Part shown: positions 1-9,528 of the stretch, piece after piece
How the letters are laid out: every line of letters starts with the position of its first letter
How positions within the stretch are numbered: position 1 is the first letter of the stretch
Origin: Chitinophagales bacterium
GTDB taxonomy: Bacteria; Bacteroidota; Bacteroidia; Chitinophagales; Chitinophagaceae
DNA: 59,564 bases
Reading direction: 5' to 3'
Assembly: GCA_026931905.1 (NCBI GenBank)
Contig: JAIXLB010000064.1
Coordinates: 1 to 59,564, forward strand
The notes under the pieces: model-generated
The model's database searches: none
Told to the model about the DNA's origin: nothing
The model's input: only the letters and a program-made list of their open reading frames with translations
Translations under genes and position numbers: made by a program

Positions 1-110
1 AAAATGTACCACTCTTTATAATAGATTTTATCTTTCTGCGTTTTAAATTAACTGCAAGGTTAAAAAAGCCTTAATGCAGTAAATTAAAATATCCAATATC
101 AATTCATTCT

Positions 111-1097
111 ATGAAACCGAATTTCTACACGCTATTCATGCGTTTGGCTTTTTGCAGTATCATTGTTTTGCAAGCCACAAAAGCATCAACTCAAATTTAT
201 TATAATGATTTTGTTAGAAGCGACCGCCAATGGGAGTTTGATATAAACGTTGGTCCTACCAACTTTTTAGGAGATGTAGGAGGAGGAAAAGGCAAAGGAA
301 CTTTATTTTTAAAAGATTTAAACCTTGCAGTTACTAATATTTTTTATGGTGCAAATGTTACTTATTACCCTAATCAATGGTTAGGCATTAGGGCAGGATT
401 TAATATGGGTAAACTTTCGGGTTTTGACAGTTTGATAAAAAGTCAAGGGTCGGTTGAAAGAGATAGAAAAAACAGAAATCTTGGGTTTAGAACCGATATT
501 GCCGAAGCAAATCTATCGCTTGAAATTTACCCAACAGCTTTTTTTGCACGCAAAGAAAGTTTTTTCAATAATAAGCTTCGTCCTTATTTTAATGTAGGTT
601 TTGGCGTTTTTCGTTTTAACCCTCAAGGAATTTATGAAGCTCCCAATGGTCAAAAAAGATGGGTTGATTTAAAGCCCTTGCGTTTAGAGGGGCAAGGTAT
701 GGCTGAATATCCTGATAGAAAAGAATATTCAAACATTGCTTTCCAAATTCCTTTTGGTTTTGGTATAAAATACTTTATTAATGAACAGTGGTATATAGCT
801 ACAGAAATAATGCAACGCTATACCTTTACAGATTATATAGATGATGTTAGTAAAACCTATGTGGACCCAGCATTATTTAGTAAATATTTACCTAAAGATC
901 AAGTTGCTATTGCCGAACAAATGATGTTTAAAAGAGCTTTAGTAAACAATAGACCTGTGAGTGATTTTATAGGAAAAAACAGAGGCGATGCTTCTAATAA
1001 AGATTATTATTTATCTCTGTTTTTAAAAATTGGCTTTCGTTTTGGTGCAAGAGATACTGATTTTAGTTGCCCTTCTGGAAGAAGAAGTATTTTTTAA
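111..1097 (+). CDS. DUF6089-type outer-membrane beta-barrel protein
   Basis: Secreted, probably outer-membrane protein of the DUF6089 kind found in Bacteroidota; its function is not known. Residues 1-28 look like a signal peptide (hydrophobic run, then KASTQ). The mature part opens with NVGPTNFLGDVGG at 46-58, the recognisable family stretch. It continues with alternating hydrophobic/polar segments and glycine-aromatic turns such as FGFGIKYFINEQW near 214, as expected for a beta-barrel. The gene stands alone on the plus strand, convergent with pdxA, and the two share a bidirectional terminator. A near-match promoter box TATCTTTC lies at 29-36. The family call rests on pattern recognition; barrel topology is inferred. 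Confidence 0.8.
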   Translation: MKPNFYTLFMRLAFCSIIVLQATKASTQIYYNDFVRSDRQWEFDINVGPTNFLGDVGGGKGKGTLFLKDLNLAVTNIFYGANVTYYPNQWLGIRAGFNMGKLSGFDSLIKSQGSVERDRKNRNLGFRTDIAEANLSLEIYPTAFFARKESFFNNKLRPYFNVGFGVFRFNPQGIYEAPNGQKRWVDLKPLRLEGQGMAEYPDRKEYSNIAFQIPFGFGIKYFINEQWYIATEIMQRYTFTDYIDDVSKTYVDPALFSKYLPKDQVAIAEQMMFKRALVNNRPVSDFIGKNRGDASNKDYYLSLFLKIGFRFGARDTDFSCPSGRRSIF

Positions 1098-1120
1098 ATT
1101 TTTCAATTTATACCTCATAA

Positions 1121-1154
1121 AAAATGCACTAACCTTAATAGGCTGGTGCATTTT
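1121..1154. terminator. Bidirectional terminator between convergent genes
   Basis: Inverted repeat AAAATGCAC (1121-1129) and GTGCATTTT (1146-1154) around a 16-base loop, with A and T runs outside. It lies between the stops of the DUF6089 gene and pdxA and would serve both strands. Confidence 0.7.
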
Positions 1155-1178
1155 AATATCAATAAATTCATTTGTTTA

Positions 1179-2264
1179 TTATTCTTCTATTCTTTCATCT
1201 TCGGCATTAGCAAATATTTTCCCACTCATTCTCTTCAAAGGATTTTTTCTTACATCTGCATATTCAAATTTTCTTCTTACAATATCTACTGCTTCAAAAA
1301 TAGCAGCTAAGAACGAAGTATGATTGGCTTTGCCTTTGCCTGCAATATCAAAGGCAGTTCCATGATCTGGGCTTGTTCTAATAACTGGCAAACCTGCAGT
1401 ATAATTAACTCCTTCGCCTATTGCCAATGATTTAAAAGGAATTAGTCCTTGATCGTGGTACATAGCTAATACTGCACTAAACCTTTCATGGTAACCTCTT
1501 GCAAAAAATGCATCAGCACTATAAGGACCAAAAACCATCATATTTTGTTTAGCTTCTTTAATAGCTGGTTTTATAATGTTTATTTCCTCCTCTCCTAATA
1601 AACCTTCATCGCCTTTGTGAGGATTTAATCCAAGTACTGCAATCAATGGTTTATCTATGCCAAAATCTTTTTGTAAACTGTTGTGAATAATGTTTAGTTT
1701 ACTTAAAATATTTTCTTTGGTTATGTGTTTTGCAATTTGTGCAATAGGTACATGTTCTGTTACAAGACCTACTTTCATATTATCTGCAACCATTAGCATG
1801 GCTACATCTTTTACTTCAAAATAATCTTTAAAATAAGGTGTATGACCATTGTATTTAAAAGATTCGCTGTAAATATTTTTCTTGTGAACTGGTGCTGTAA
1901 CTAATGCTTGTATATCGCCATCTTTCAAAGCTTTTGTAGCACGTTGTAATGAAAGTAAAGCATATTTTCCGCCAACTTCATTTAACTCACCTGGTGTTAT
2001 TGCTACTTCTTCTTCCCAGCAATTAAATACATTAATTTGTTTTAAGTTTAATCTATTAAAATCTTTACAGCTTGTGTAAGAAAAATTTATTTCGGGTAAA
2101 CTTTTTCTGTAAAAATTTATACACTTGTTACTTGCAAAAATAACAGGTGTGCATATATCTAAAATACGACTATCGTGTAATGAACGAATAATTAATTCTA
2201 TTCCTATACCATTCAAATCGCCACAGGTAAAACCTACTGTTGGTTTTTGTAATTCATTGCTCAT
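1179..2264 (-). CDS. pdxA: 4-hydroxythreonine-4-phosphate dehydrogenase
   Basis: NAD-dependent oxidation of 4-phosphohydroxy-L-threonine in the DXP-dependent pyridoxal 5'-phosphate pathway; cytosolic, metal-dependent homodimer. The sequence shows the N-terminal GDLNGIG (15-21), the phosphate/metal region TAPVHKKNI (123-131), the three expected metal-ligand histidines H171, H216 (LNPH) and H270 (MYHDQGLIPFK), and the C-terminal block DHGTAFDIAGKGKAN (300-314). At 361 residues it is slightly longer than the usual ~330, through small internal insertions. No other PLP gene lies nearby. It is convergent with the upstream DUF6089 gene and is followed upstream, on the same strand, by rlmN with a 47-base gap. 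Confidence 0.95.
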   Translation of the reverse strand: MSNELQKPTVGFTCGDLNGIGIELIIRSLHDSRILDICTPVIFASNKCINFYRKSLPEINFSYTSCKDFNRLNLKQINVFNCWEEEVAITPGELNEVGGKYALLSLQRATKALKDGDIQALVTAPVHKKNIYSESFKYNGHTPYFKDYFEVKDVAMLMVADNMKVGLVTEHVPIAQIAKHITKENILSKLNIIHNSLQKDFGIDKPLIAVLGLNPHKGDEGLLGEEEINIIKPAIKEAKQNMMVFGPYSADAFFARGYHERFSAVLAMYHDQGLIPFKSLAIGEGVNYTAGLPVIRTSPDHGTAFDIAGKGKANHTSFLAAIFEAVDIVRRKFEYADVRKNPLKRMSGKIFANAEDERIEE

Positions 2265-2311
2265 ATTTTTCTTTATATCAATTTTGTGTGAAGATAAAAT
2301 TAATTTCTATA

Positions 2312-3343
2312 TCAGCCTTTATTGGCAAGTTGTCCACAAGCTGCATCAATATCTTTTCCTCTACTTTTTCTTAACCTTGCATTTACTCTTTTGCTTGCTA
2401 AATATTCCATAAAACTATTGGTAACATTTTCTTCTGGCTTATCAAAACTTGCATTTTCAATAGTATTGTATTCTATAATGTTTATTAAATCAACTGGTAT
2501 TTGTCTGTATAGTTTTACTAATTCATCAGCATCTTTTTGTGAGTCGTTGAAATTTTTAAACAAAATATATTCAAATGTTATTTCATTGCCTGTATGCTTG
2601 TAAAAATAATTCAACGCTTCTGTTAATGATTGAATATTATTAGTATCGTTGATGGGCATTATTTCACTTCTTTTTTTATCATTTGCAGCATGAAGGCTTA
2701 AAGCCAATTTAAAGCGTACCTTATCATCGCCTAATTTTTTTATCATTTTTGCAATACCAGCTGTAGAAACAGTAATTCGTTTTGGACTCATAAATAACCC
2801 ATCTTCTGCACTTATGCGTTCAATAGCTTTTAAAACGTTGTTGTAATTAAGCAAAGGCTCACCCATACCCATAAAAACAATATTGGTTAATTTTTGCCCA
2901 AAAGTTTTTTCGCTATGTTGATTTACCAGAACTACTTCGTCATAAATTTCATCAAAATCAAGGTTTCTTTTTCTTCCCATAAATCCTGTAGCACAAAACT
3001 TACATCCCAGGCTACAACCTACTTGCGATGATACGCAAACCGTTTTTCTTTCTTCTGTAGGTATTAAAACGCCTTCTACCTTATATCCATCAAAAGTTAC
3101 AAATCTGCTTTTTATGGTGCCATCTTCGCTGTATTGTGTAGTTTCTATAGTTAAAGCAGGAAAAGAAAATTGTTCTGCTAACTTTTGGCGTAATTCTTTG
3201 CTAAGATTTGTCATGTCATTAAAACCACGAGCATTTTTTTGCCATAACCATTCCCAAACCTGTTTAGCTCTAAATTTTTTTTCTCCTATTTGTAAAAAAA
3301 GAGCCTCTATATCATTGTAAGATAAATGCCTAATATTTTGCAT
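2312..3343 (-). CDS. rlmN: Dual-specificity 23S rRNA/tRNA adenine-C2 methyltransferase (radical SAM)
   Basis: Radical-SAM enzyme that methylates C2 of A2503 in 23S rRNA and A37 in some tRNAs. The [4Fe-4S] ligands are C110, C114 and C117 in CSLGCKFC. The methyl-carrier cysteine is C336 in the C-terminal DIDAACGQL. The GMGEPLLNYNNV segment typical of RlmN is also present. The frame is open 102 bases further upstream, but I start at the ATG at 3343: the 34 extra residues do not fit the family, and a perfect TATCTTTG box at 3349-3356 lies inside them. The resulting 343 residues match the usual length. The transcript would be almost leaderless. Confidence 0.95.
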   Translation of the reverse strand: MQNIRHLSYNDIEALFLQIGEKKFRAKQVWEWLWQKNARGFNDMTNLSKELRQKLAEQFSFPALTIETTQYSEDGTIKSRFVTFDGYKVEGVLIPTEERKTVCVSSQVGCSLGCKFCATGFMGRKRNLDFDEIYDEVVLVNQHSEKTFGQKLTNIVFMGMGEPLLNYNNVLKAIERISAEDGLFMSPKRITVSTAGIAKMIKKLGDDKVRFKLALSLHAANDKKRSEIMPINDTNNIQSLTEALNYFYKHTGNEITFEYILFKNFNDSQKDADELVKLYRQIPVDLINIIEYNTIENASFDKPEENVTNSFMEYLASKRVNARLRKSRGKDIDAACGQLANKG

Positions 3344-3348
3344 AGCCG

Positions 3349-3356
3349 CAAAGATA
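3349..3356 (-). promoter_or_regulatory. Bacteroidota -7 box of rlmN
   Basis: Perfect TAnnTTTG match (TATCTTTG on the minus strand) ending 5 bases before the rlmN ATG. No clear TTTG -33 box is seen at 19-21 bases. This implies a start of transcription at or very near the start codon. Confidence 0.55.
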
Positions 3357-3424
3357 ACATGAAAGCAAAAAGTTGAAATATTAAAATTGAAAGTAGTATC
3401 AATTAATGGGCTAAATATTATAAA

Positions 3425-3458
3425 AAGAGAGGCTGATTCTTTCAAATCAACCTCTCTT
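3425..3458 (-). terminator. Terminator of the exbB-exbD-exbD-tonB operon
   Basis: Stem AAGAGAGG-c-TGAT / ATCA-a-CCTCTCTT with an 8-base loop. On the minus strand it is followed by a T run. It lies 25 bases past the tonB stop codon. Confidence 0.8.
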
Positions 3459-3483
3459 AGAAAATTTATTTTGGTAGCTATTA

Positions 3484-4320
<837 letters not shown>

Positions 4321-4385
4321 AACAAATTAATTTTCTATTAAGATGCAGATTGGTTTTTGTTTACACAAATTTTTAAAAAATATTT

Positions 4386-4952
4386 TTAATTACTTGCATT
4401 ACCTGCTGCTGCTTCTGTTGCTTTTATTAATTGTAACTCTACTTCACTAATATCTACCATTGCATAACGTTTTACTACATCTATAGTCATTTCATCTAAA
4501 ATATCTACAACATTTTTATAGGTACATTCATCGCTTGGTTTTATTACTACCATAAAATCTTTCTCATCTGTACTTGCTTTTTTACGAAGAATTACTTGTC
4601 TAATACCATCTTCTCCAGAACCAAAGTTGGAAGATTTAAAGTTTTGAGAAACATTGGAATTATCCAACATTCCTTCGTAATAAAAAACATTGTTGTCTTT
4701 AGATAGTAAAATAGTTAATGCACTATTGTCTTTAATTTTGTTTTGCTCCTCTGGTTTATCGGTATCTTTTGGTAAGAAAAGATTCATGGTTGTAGGCAAA
4801 CTCATTGTAGTTGTGAAAATGAAAAAAGTAATTAATAAAAAGCCTAAATCTACCATTGGAGTTAAATCCACTCTGGTTGACATTTTTTTACTCTTCTTAA
4901 CGCCTGTGCCTTTTTTATGACCACCACCAGACGAGGTATCCATTTCTGCCAT
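4386..4952 (-). CDS. exbD: ExbD/TolR-family biopolymer transporter (second copy)
   Basis: Proton-channel partner of ExbB. The N-terminal 24 residues are Gly/Lys-rich and cytoplasmic. One transmembrane helix follows at about 31-52, carrying the essential membrane aspartate (D35 in TPMVDLGFLL). The rest is periplasmic. It lies 65 bases upstream of tonB and downstream of another exbD. Tandem exbD genes between exbB and tonB are a regular arrangement in Bacteroidota, where the two may form a heteromer; that is inference. Its length of 188 is within the family range. Confidence 0.9.
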   Translation of the reverse strand: MAEMDTSSGGGHKKGTGVKKSKKMSTRVDLTPMVDLGFLLITFFIFTTTMSLPTTMNLFLPKDTDKPEEQNKIKDNSALTILLSKDNNVFYYEGMLDNSNVSQNFKSSNFGSGEDGIRQVILRKKASTDEKDFMVVIKPSDECTYKNVVDILDEMTIDVVKRYAMVDISEVELQLIKATEAAAGNASN

Positions 4953-5010
4953 ATTCAGTTTCTTTTTTGATTTTAAAAAAAATTAAAACGATTTCTTCAA
5001 TTTCCTTTAT

Positions 5011-5664
5011 TTATCCATCTTTTTTAACAGCTAATCCTGCTTTTGCTTGTTTGTAAAGTTCACTACCAATGGGTACATTTACAGGATTTGTAATTATTTG
5101 AAATTTCAATAAATCATTGTACTTAAAAGCACTAATTACATTTTTAAATGAGGGATATTTTGAAGCATTATCGCCTTTTACTAATAGGTTCATTTTTTGT
5201 CCCATATAAGCACTCTTAATAATTCTTAGCCATTCTTTCATTTCATTGTTAGTACTGTCTTTGCAAGGAATACCAGGCATATTATCTCCTTTTCTTTGTT
5301 CGGGAGGAATTGCTAAAAACTCTGGAAGTTTACTAAACGATACGCCTATAAATTGAGCTTTCTTAAATTCCTGAACATTGAATTTGATGCCTTTTTCATT
5401 TTCTAAAGTATTAGCTACATATTCCTTTTTTTCTTCATTATCCATTGATAAAAATACTTTTCCATCTTTGTCTATTGTAATTAAAACAACATCAGATTCT
5501 GGAGCAGCTTTATCAGATACTGAACTTGGCACAGTTACAGAAACAGCTTCTGCTGGTTTAAACTTAGTTGTAAGAATGAAAAATGCCAATAGTAGAAAAG
5601 CCACATCACACATGGCTGTCATATCTATATGAGTACTTTTTCTGGGTAGCTTAGCACGTGCCAT
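5011..5664 (-). CDS. exbD: ExbD/TolR-family biopolymer transporter (first copy)
   Basis: ExbD-like protein with a short basic N-terminus, one membrane helix at about 15-33 with the functional aspartate D20 (TAMCDVAFLLLAFF), and a long periplasmic domain. At 217 residues it is longer than the second copy (188) and than E. coli ExbD (141). The extra part includes a segment around 90-140 with CKDSTNNEMKEWL. It follows exbB by 62 bases on the minus strand and belongs to the same operon. The two ExbD copies differ clearly in sequence, so they are not a recent duplication. Confidence 0.9.
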   Translation of the reverse strand: MARAKLPRKSTHIDMTAMCDVAFLLLAFFILTTKFKPAEAVSVTVPSSVSDKAAPESDVVLITIDKDGKVFLSMDNEEKKEYVANTLENEKGIKFNVQEFKKAQFIGVSFSKLPEFLAIPPEQRKGDNMPGIPCKDSTNNEMKEWLRIIKSAYMGQKMNLLVKGDNASKYPSFKNVISAFKYNDLLKFQIITNPVNVPIGSELYKQAKAGLAVKKDG

Positions 5665-5726
5665 TTTTTTTGATTTTTAATTTATTCACTAATTGTTAGA
5701 TTCATAGTATGCAACTTTCCACAAAA

Positions 5727-6593
5727 TTATTTGTATAAAGAAGCAAAACTTTGAGATAAAGTGAAACCTGATTCGTCAATACCAAAAGTAATAGCATCTA
5801 TTCTTGTAGTAAATACATTATACATGATAATGGCTACAGCAGATGTACCAATACCTAATGCTGTATTAAACAAGGCTTCAGAAATACCTTTTGATAATTC
5901 TGCTGCAGCTGTTGAACCTCCACTATCTTCTCCTAATGCTGAGAATGATTTAATCATACCTAATACCGTTCCTAATAAACCCAATAATGTTGCTACTGAT
6001 GCTAAGGTTGATAAGAATACAAGGTTTTTTTCCAACATAGGTAATTCTAATGCGGTAGATTCTTCAATTGATTTTTGAATGTTCAATAATTTTTGATCTG
6101 TAGATAATTCCGTATCTGAAATCATATCTTTATAAGTGCGTAAGCCCGATTTCATAACATTGCCTACACTACCTTTTTGTTTATCACATTCAGCTATTGC
6201 TTTATCAACATCTTTGTTTGCTAAATGGTATTGTACTTTACGCAAAAACTCACCAATATTTCCAGCTCCTGTAGCTTTTTGAATGGTTAAAAATCTTTCA
6301 ATAACAAATGTTATTACAATAAAAAATGAACCAATAAGTATAGGTACTACTATACCACCTTCATACATTTTAGCTATTCCCGTATTTGGTTTTAATTTGT
6401 GGTGATCTGGCCAAAACCAACCATTTAAGTCTGGTTTTTCAAAATTGTTTGGAGAGCCAAAAACAAATCTCCAAATAATATATCCTAAAATAATACAAGC
6501 TACAGGAGCAATCCATGAAATGGCGTTACTACTTTTTTTAGGTTGAGCGTGTGTAGATGCTTTTGTAGTTACAGTTGGTTTAATGTCAGCCAT
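5727..6593 (-). CDS. exbB: MotA/TolQ/ExbB-family proton channel
   Basis: Inner-membrane stator of the TonB energising complex. Predicted membrane helices lie at about 27-45, 80-101, 191-216 and 236-262. The last two contain the conserved channel region ATLLGLLGTVLGMIKSF and the GISEALFNTALGIGTSAVA motif. The first helix plus a linker containing FWPDHHKLKPN (60-70) is an N-terminal addition compared with three-helix ExbB and is common in Bacteroidota. It is the first gene of the exbB-exbD-exbD-tonB operon. The 257 bases upstream hold only AT-rich DNA with a weak TAGAATTG box. Confidence 0.93.
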   Translation of the reverse strand: MADIKPTVTTKASTHAQPKKSSNAISWIAPVACIILGYIIWRFVFGSPNNFEKPDLNGWFWPDHHKLKPNTGIAKMYEGGIVVPILIGSFFIVITFVIERFLTIQKATGAGNIGEFLRKVQYHLANKDVDKAIAECDKQKGSVGNVMKSGLRTYKDMISDTELSTDQKLLNIQKSIEESTALELPMLEKNLVFLSTLASVATLLGLLGTVLGMIKSFSALGEDSGGSTAAAELSKGISEALFNTALGIGTSAVAIIMYNVFTTRIDAITFGIDESGFTLSQSFASLYK

Positions 6594-6850
6594 ATTTTAA
6601 TTGTTTTTAATTTTAAAAATCGTTTTAAAAATAGTTCGCAATTCTATAAAAAAATAATTTATAAAATTTATTTTTGAAGTGCAAAAATTAAAACACTGTT
6701 TTCTCAACCCACCAATCATTGTATAACTTAAGTTTATAGCATTTTTGTCAACTGCCTTAACAACATAAATATCTCAGTTGCTTTTAGAAAAATACCTATT
6801 CTACTTTATTTGTCCTCAAATTATTTAATCATTTTTTTAAAAAAATCAGT

Positions 6851-7405
6851 ATGAAAAAACTTATCTTATCTCTAAAATTATTAACTGTTTTGTCTGTTAT
6901 TATTGTAGGATTTTCTTCTTGTCAAAAAAGTAGTAGTGGCGGTGGTTCACTAAATAATGGTTTTAGAGTTGATGGTACAACCTATGAAGCTAAAAGTTCA
7001 ATGAGGGGTATGCTTGGTGCTAATTCTATTCAATTTTTCGATGTACCAATTGCAAGTCTTGCTACTGTTTCTACCTATAACACACTTGCAATAGCTTTTA
7101 ATAATACACAAGGTATTGCTGCTGGCACATACAAAGTAGCAGCTACAGACGATGTAAGCACTTTGGTTTCAGGAGAAATTGCAATATTAATTGCAACAGG
7201 TATGAACTCAAATGGTAGTACGGTTGGTGTACATCAATATTTAAAAGATATAACTTCATCTACTATTGTAAATGCTACTGTAACTATTAATGGTGGCAAA
7301 GTAACTGTTGTAATGAGTCCTTCTCCTTTTATGGGTAATCTTGCAAATGGAGGAGCATCAACTCTTACACAAAATACAGTAGAAGTAAATATTACAGAAC
7401 TTTAG
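6851..7405 (+). CDS. Putative lipoprotein of unknown function
   Basis: I do not recognise the family. The N-terminus is a lipoprotein signal: MKKLILSLKL, a hydrophobic stretch and a lipobox VGFSSC with the lipidated cysteine at 24. A Ser/Gly linker follows (KSSSGGGS). The remaining ~150 residues are rich in Thr, Val, Asn and Gly and read as beta-strands, e.g. NATVTINGGKVTVVM near 140-155, and end in NTVEVNITEL. This could be a small beta-sandwich on the outer membrane. It is transcribed alone and ends at a clear terminator. Confidence 0.75.
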   Translation: MKKLILSLKLLTVLSVIIVGFSSCQKSSSGGGSLNNGFRVDGTTYEAKSSMRGMLGANSIQFFDVPIASLATVSTYNTLAIAFNNTQGIAAGTYKVAATDDVSTLVSGEIAILIATGMNSNGSTVGVHQYLKDITSSTIVNATVTINGGKVTVVMSPSPFMGNLANGGASTLTQNTVEVNITEL

Positions 7406-7424
7406 TAAGTTTTAATTCTATTTT

Positions 7425-7455
7425 AAACCTCTTCCAAATTTTGGAGGAGGTTTTT
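7425..7455 (+). terminator. Rho-independent terminator of the lipoprotein gene
   Basis: Stem AAACCTCTTCC / GGAGGAGGTTT (one G-T pair) with a 7-base loop and a T run at 7451-7455, 20 bases after the stop codon. Confidence 0.8.
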
Positions 7456-7579
7456 ATTTAGAAGAAAGGGGTTTTCGTGTCAATACTTGAAAATAAAACA
7501 TTTAGCGAACAAATTAAAGACAAATCTTTCAAGGCTTTTGAATATTTTTTTCATTCCTTTTTCTACATACACAAAGAGT

Positions 7580-8185
7580 TTATTTCTGTAAAGTATTATT
7601 GTTACAACTTTCAATAAAGTGCAATAACTCTTCACGACCCTGTTTTTTATCTGCACTGGTTACAAAGCTCTGAGGTAAAAATTGCCAACTTTCTCTCATT
7701 TTATTTAAAAATAATTGTTCGTTTTTTTTCACAACAGCAGGCTTTTCTTTATCTGCCTTTGTAAACACTAAAACAAAAGGAATTTGCCAAACAGCTAATT
7801 TTTGAATAAATTCCAAATCATTTTTTTGAGGGCTATGCCTGCTATCAATCAAAACAAAAACATTTACAAGGTTCTCTCTTTTTCTCATATAATTTTCAAT
7901 CATTTGCTCCCATCTGTTTCTATCTTTTTGAGAACGTTTGGCATAACCATAACCTGGCAAATCCACCAAATACCAACTATCATTTACAATAAAATGATTA
8001 ATAAGTTGTGTTTTCCCTGGTGTTCCTGAAGTTTTGGCTAAATTTTTTTGATTAACCAACATATTAATCAAAGAAGATTTGCCCACATTACTTCTTCCAA
8101 TAAAAGCATATTCAGGTTTATCTGCAATAGGGCATTTATCATAAGAAGGCGATGAAATAAGGTATTTAGCAGATTTTATAAGCAT
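7580..8185 (-). CDS. engB: Ribosome biogenesis GTPase (YihA/YsxC)
   Basis: Small GTPase needed for assembly of the 50S subunit. G1 is GRSNVGKSS (30-38). The G2 threonine lies in TSGTPGKTQ (52-60). G3 is DLPGYGYA (75-82), the YihA signature. G4 is TKAD near 142-145, and a G5-like TSADKKQG is near the C-terminus. Length 201 is typical. It is transcribed alone, convergent with the lipoprotein gene and divergent from gapA. Confidence 0.95.
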   Translation of the reverse strand: MLIKSAKYLISSPSYDKCPIADKPEYAFIGRSNVGKSSLINMLVNQKNLAKTSGTPGKTQLINHFIVNDSWYLVDLPGYGYAKRSQKDRNRWEQMIENYMRKRENLVNVFVLIDSRHSPQKNDLEFIQKLAVWQIPFVLVFTKADKEKPAVVKKNEQLFLNKMRESWQFLPQSFVTSADKKQGREELLHFIESCNNNTLQK

Positions 8186-8278
8186 ACTGTAAAAATAAGT
8201 TTGTTACGATTTAAGGCAAATAAACAGTTATTTTCTGAGCAATTTATAAGCTATATTTTATTATTACTTGTAAAGCGT

Positions 8279-8286
8279 TAATTTTG
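8279..8286 (+). promoter_or_regulatory. -7 box of gapA
   Basis: Perfect TAnnTTTG match (TAATTTTG) 42 bases before the gapA ATG. The -33 position has only TTTT, not TTTG. It would give an AT-rich leader of about 35 bases. Confidence 0.5.
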
Positions 8287-8328
8287 CAGCGTTTAAAAAA
8301 ATTATTAATAATAAAAAAATGATAAATT

Positions 8329-9336
8329 ATGGTAAAGGTTGCTATTAATGGTTTTGGACGAATTGGACGTTTAGTTTTTCGTCAAATTTATAACATGGAA
8401 GGAATAGATGTTGTTGCTATCAACGATTTAACTTCTCCAAAAGTTTTAGCTCATTTATTAAAATACGATAGTGCTCAAGGGCGTTTTAATGCAGAAGTTT
8501 CGGCTACCGAAGATTCAATTAAAGTAAATGGAGATACCGTAAAAATATATGCACAAAAAGATCCCTCTCAAATTCCTTGGGGTAATCATGGTGTTGATGT
8601 AGTTATAGAAGCTACTGGATTTTTTACAGATAAAGACAAAGCAGCAGCACATATAACTGCTGGAGCAAAACGTGTAGTAATTTCTGCACCTGCAACAGGC
8701 GATCTAAAAACAGTAGTTTTCAATGTAAACCACCAAATTTTAGATGGTTCAGAAACTATTATTAGCTGTGCTTCTTGTACTACAAATTGTTTAGCTCCTA
8801 TGGCTAAAGCATTGAACGATAATTTTGGTTTAGTAGCAGGCAGTATGACTACAATTCATGCTTATACCAATGACCAAAATACTTTAGATGCTCCACATCC
8901 TAAAGGAGATTTACGCAGAGCAAGAGCAGCAGCACAAAATATTGTTCCAAACAGTACTGGTGCAGCAAAAGCAATAGGCTTGGTTTTACCAGAACTAAAA
9001 GGAAAATTAGATGGTGGTGCACAACGTGTTCCTACTATTACAGGTTCATTAACTGAATTAGTAAGTGTGTTAAACAAAAAAGTAACTGTAGATGAAGTAA
9101 ATGCAGCCATGAAAGCAGCAAGCAACGAAAGTTATGGTTATACTGAAGATGAAATTGTAAGCACAGATATTATCGGTATTCATTTTGGAAGCTTGTTTGA
9201 TGCAACACAAACAAAAGTGATTACACAAGGCGATACCCAAATTGTAAAAACTGTTAGCTGGTACGATAATGAAATGAGCTATGTAAGCCAATTAGTACGC
9301 ACAGTAAAATATTTTGCAGGCTTAATAAGCAAATAA
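8329..9336 (+). CDS. gapA: Glyceraldehyde-3-phosphate dehydrogenase, type I
   Basis: Glycolytic and gluconeogenic enzyme that oxidatively phosphorylates glyceraldehyde 3-phosphate with NAD(P). The Rossmann fold begins with INGFGRIGR (7-15). The catalytic cysteine is C150 in SCASCTTNC and the catalytic base is H177 in TTIHAYT. The C-terminal WYDNEMSY is also conserved. Length 335 is standard. It is a single-gene unit with its own promoter and a strong terminator downstream. Aspartate at 33 (INDL) after the second strand points to NAD preference, by family rule. Confidence 0.97.
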   Translation: MVKVAINGFGRIGRLVFRQIYNMEGIDVVAINDLTSPKVLAHLLKYDSAQGRFNAEVSATEDSIKVNGDTVKIYAQKDPSQIPWGNHGVDVVIEATGFFTDKDKAAAHITAGAKRVVISAPATGDLKTVVFNVNHQILDGSETIISCASCTTNCLAPMAKALNDNFGLVAGSMTTIHAYTNDQNTLDAPHPKGDLRRARAAAQNIVPNSTGAAKAIGLVLPELKGKLDGGAQRVPTITGSLTELVSVLNKKVTVDEVNAAMKAASNESYGYTEDEIVSTDIIGIHFGSLFDATQTKVITQGDTQIVKTVSWYDNEMSYVSQLVRTVKYFAGLISK

Positions 9337-9416
9337 ATTTTTAGGAAGTCAGCACAAGAAATGCTAAACAACTGTTGTTGCGTCGCACTCTTGTACTATA
9401 ACAATTCTATTCTACA

Positions 9417-9449
9417 AAAAAGTTTCGAAACAATTTTTCGAAACTTTTT
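9417..9449 (+). terminator. Rho-independent terminator of gapA
   Basis: Perfect 10-base stem AGTTTCGAAA (9421-9430) / TTTCGAAACT (9436-9445) with loop caatt, extended by A and T runs. It lies about 80 bases after the stop codon. Confidence 0.85.
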
Positions 9450-9528
9450 TTATGCAAATTATTTTGGTAACAATAATTTATTCACTAAACCAAAGAATAA
9501 GCATCTTTGTTGAAAAGAAAAAAGCATA

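Noticed and set aside
1030..1323. Hydrophobic frame overlapping the end of the DUF6089 gene and pdxA
   Set aside because: Crosses the bidirectional terminator and two well-supported genes in another frame.
9340..9410. Possible repeat containing TTGCGTCGCACTCTTGTAC after gapA
   Set aside because: Looks like a dispersed intergenic sequence, but only one copy is in the window and no fold is clear, so I cannot support it as a repeat.
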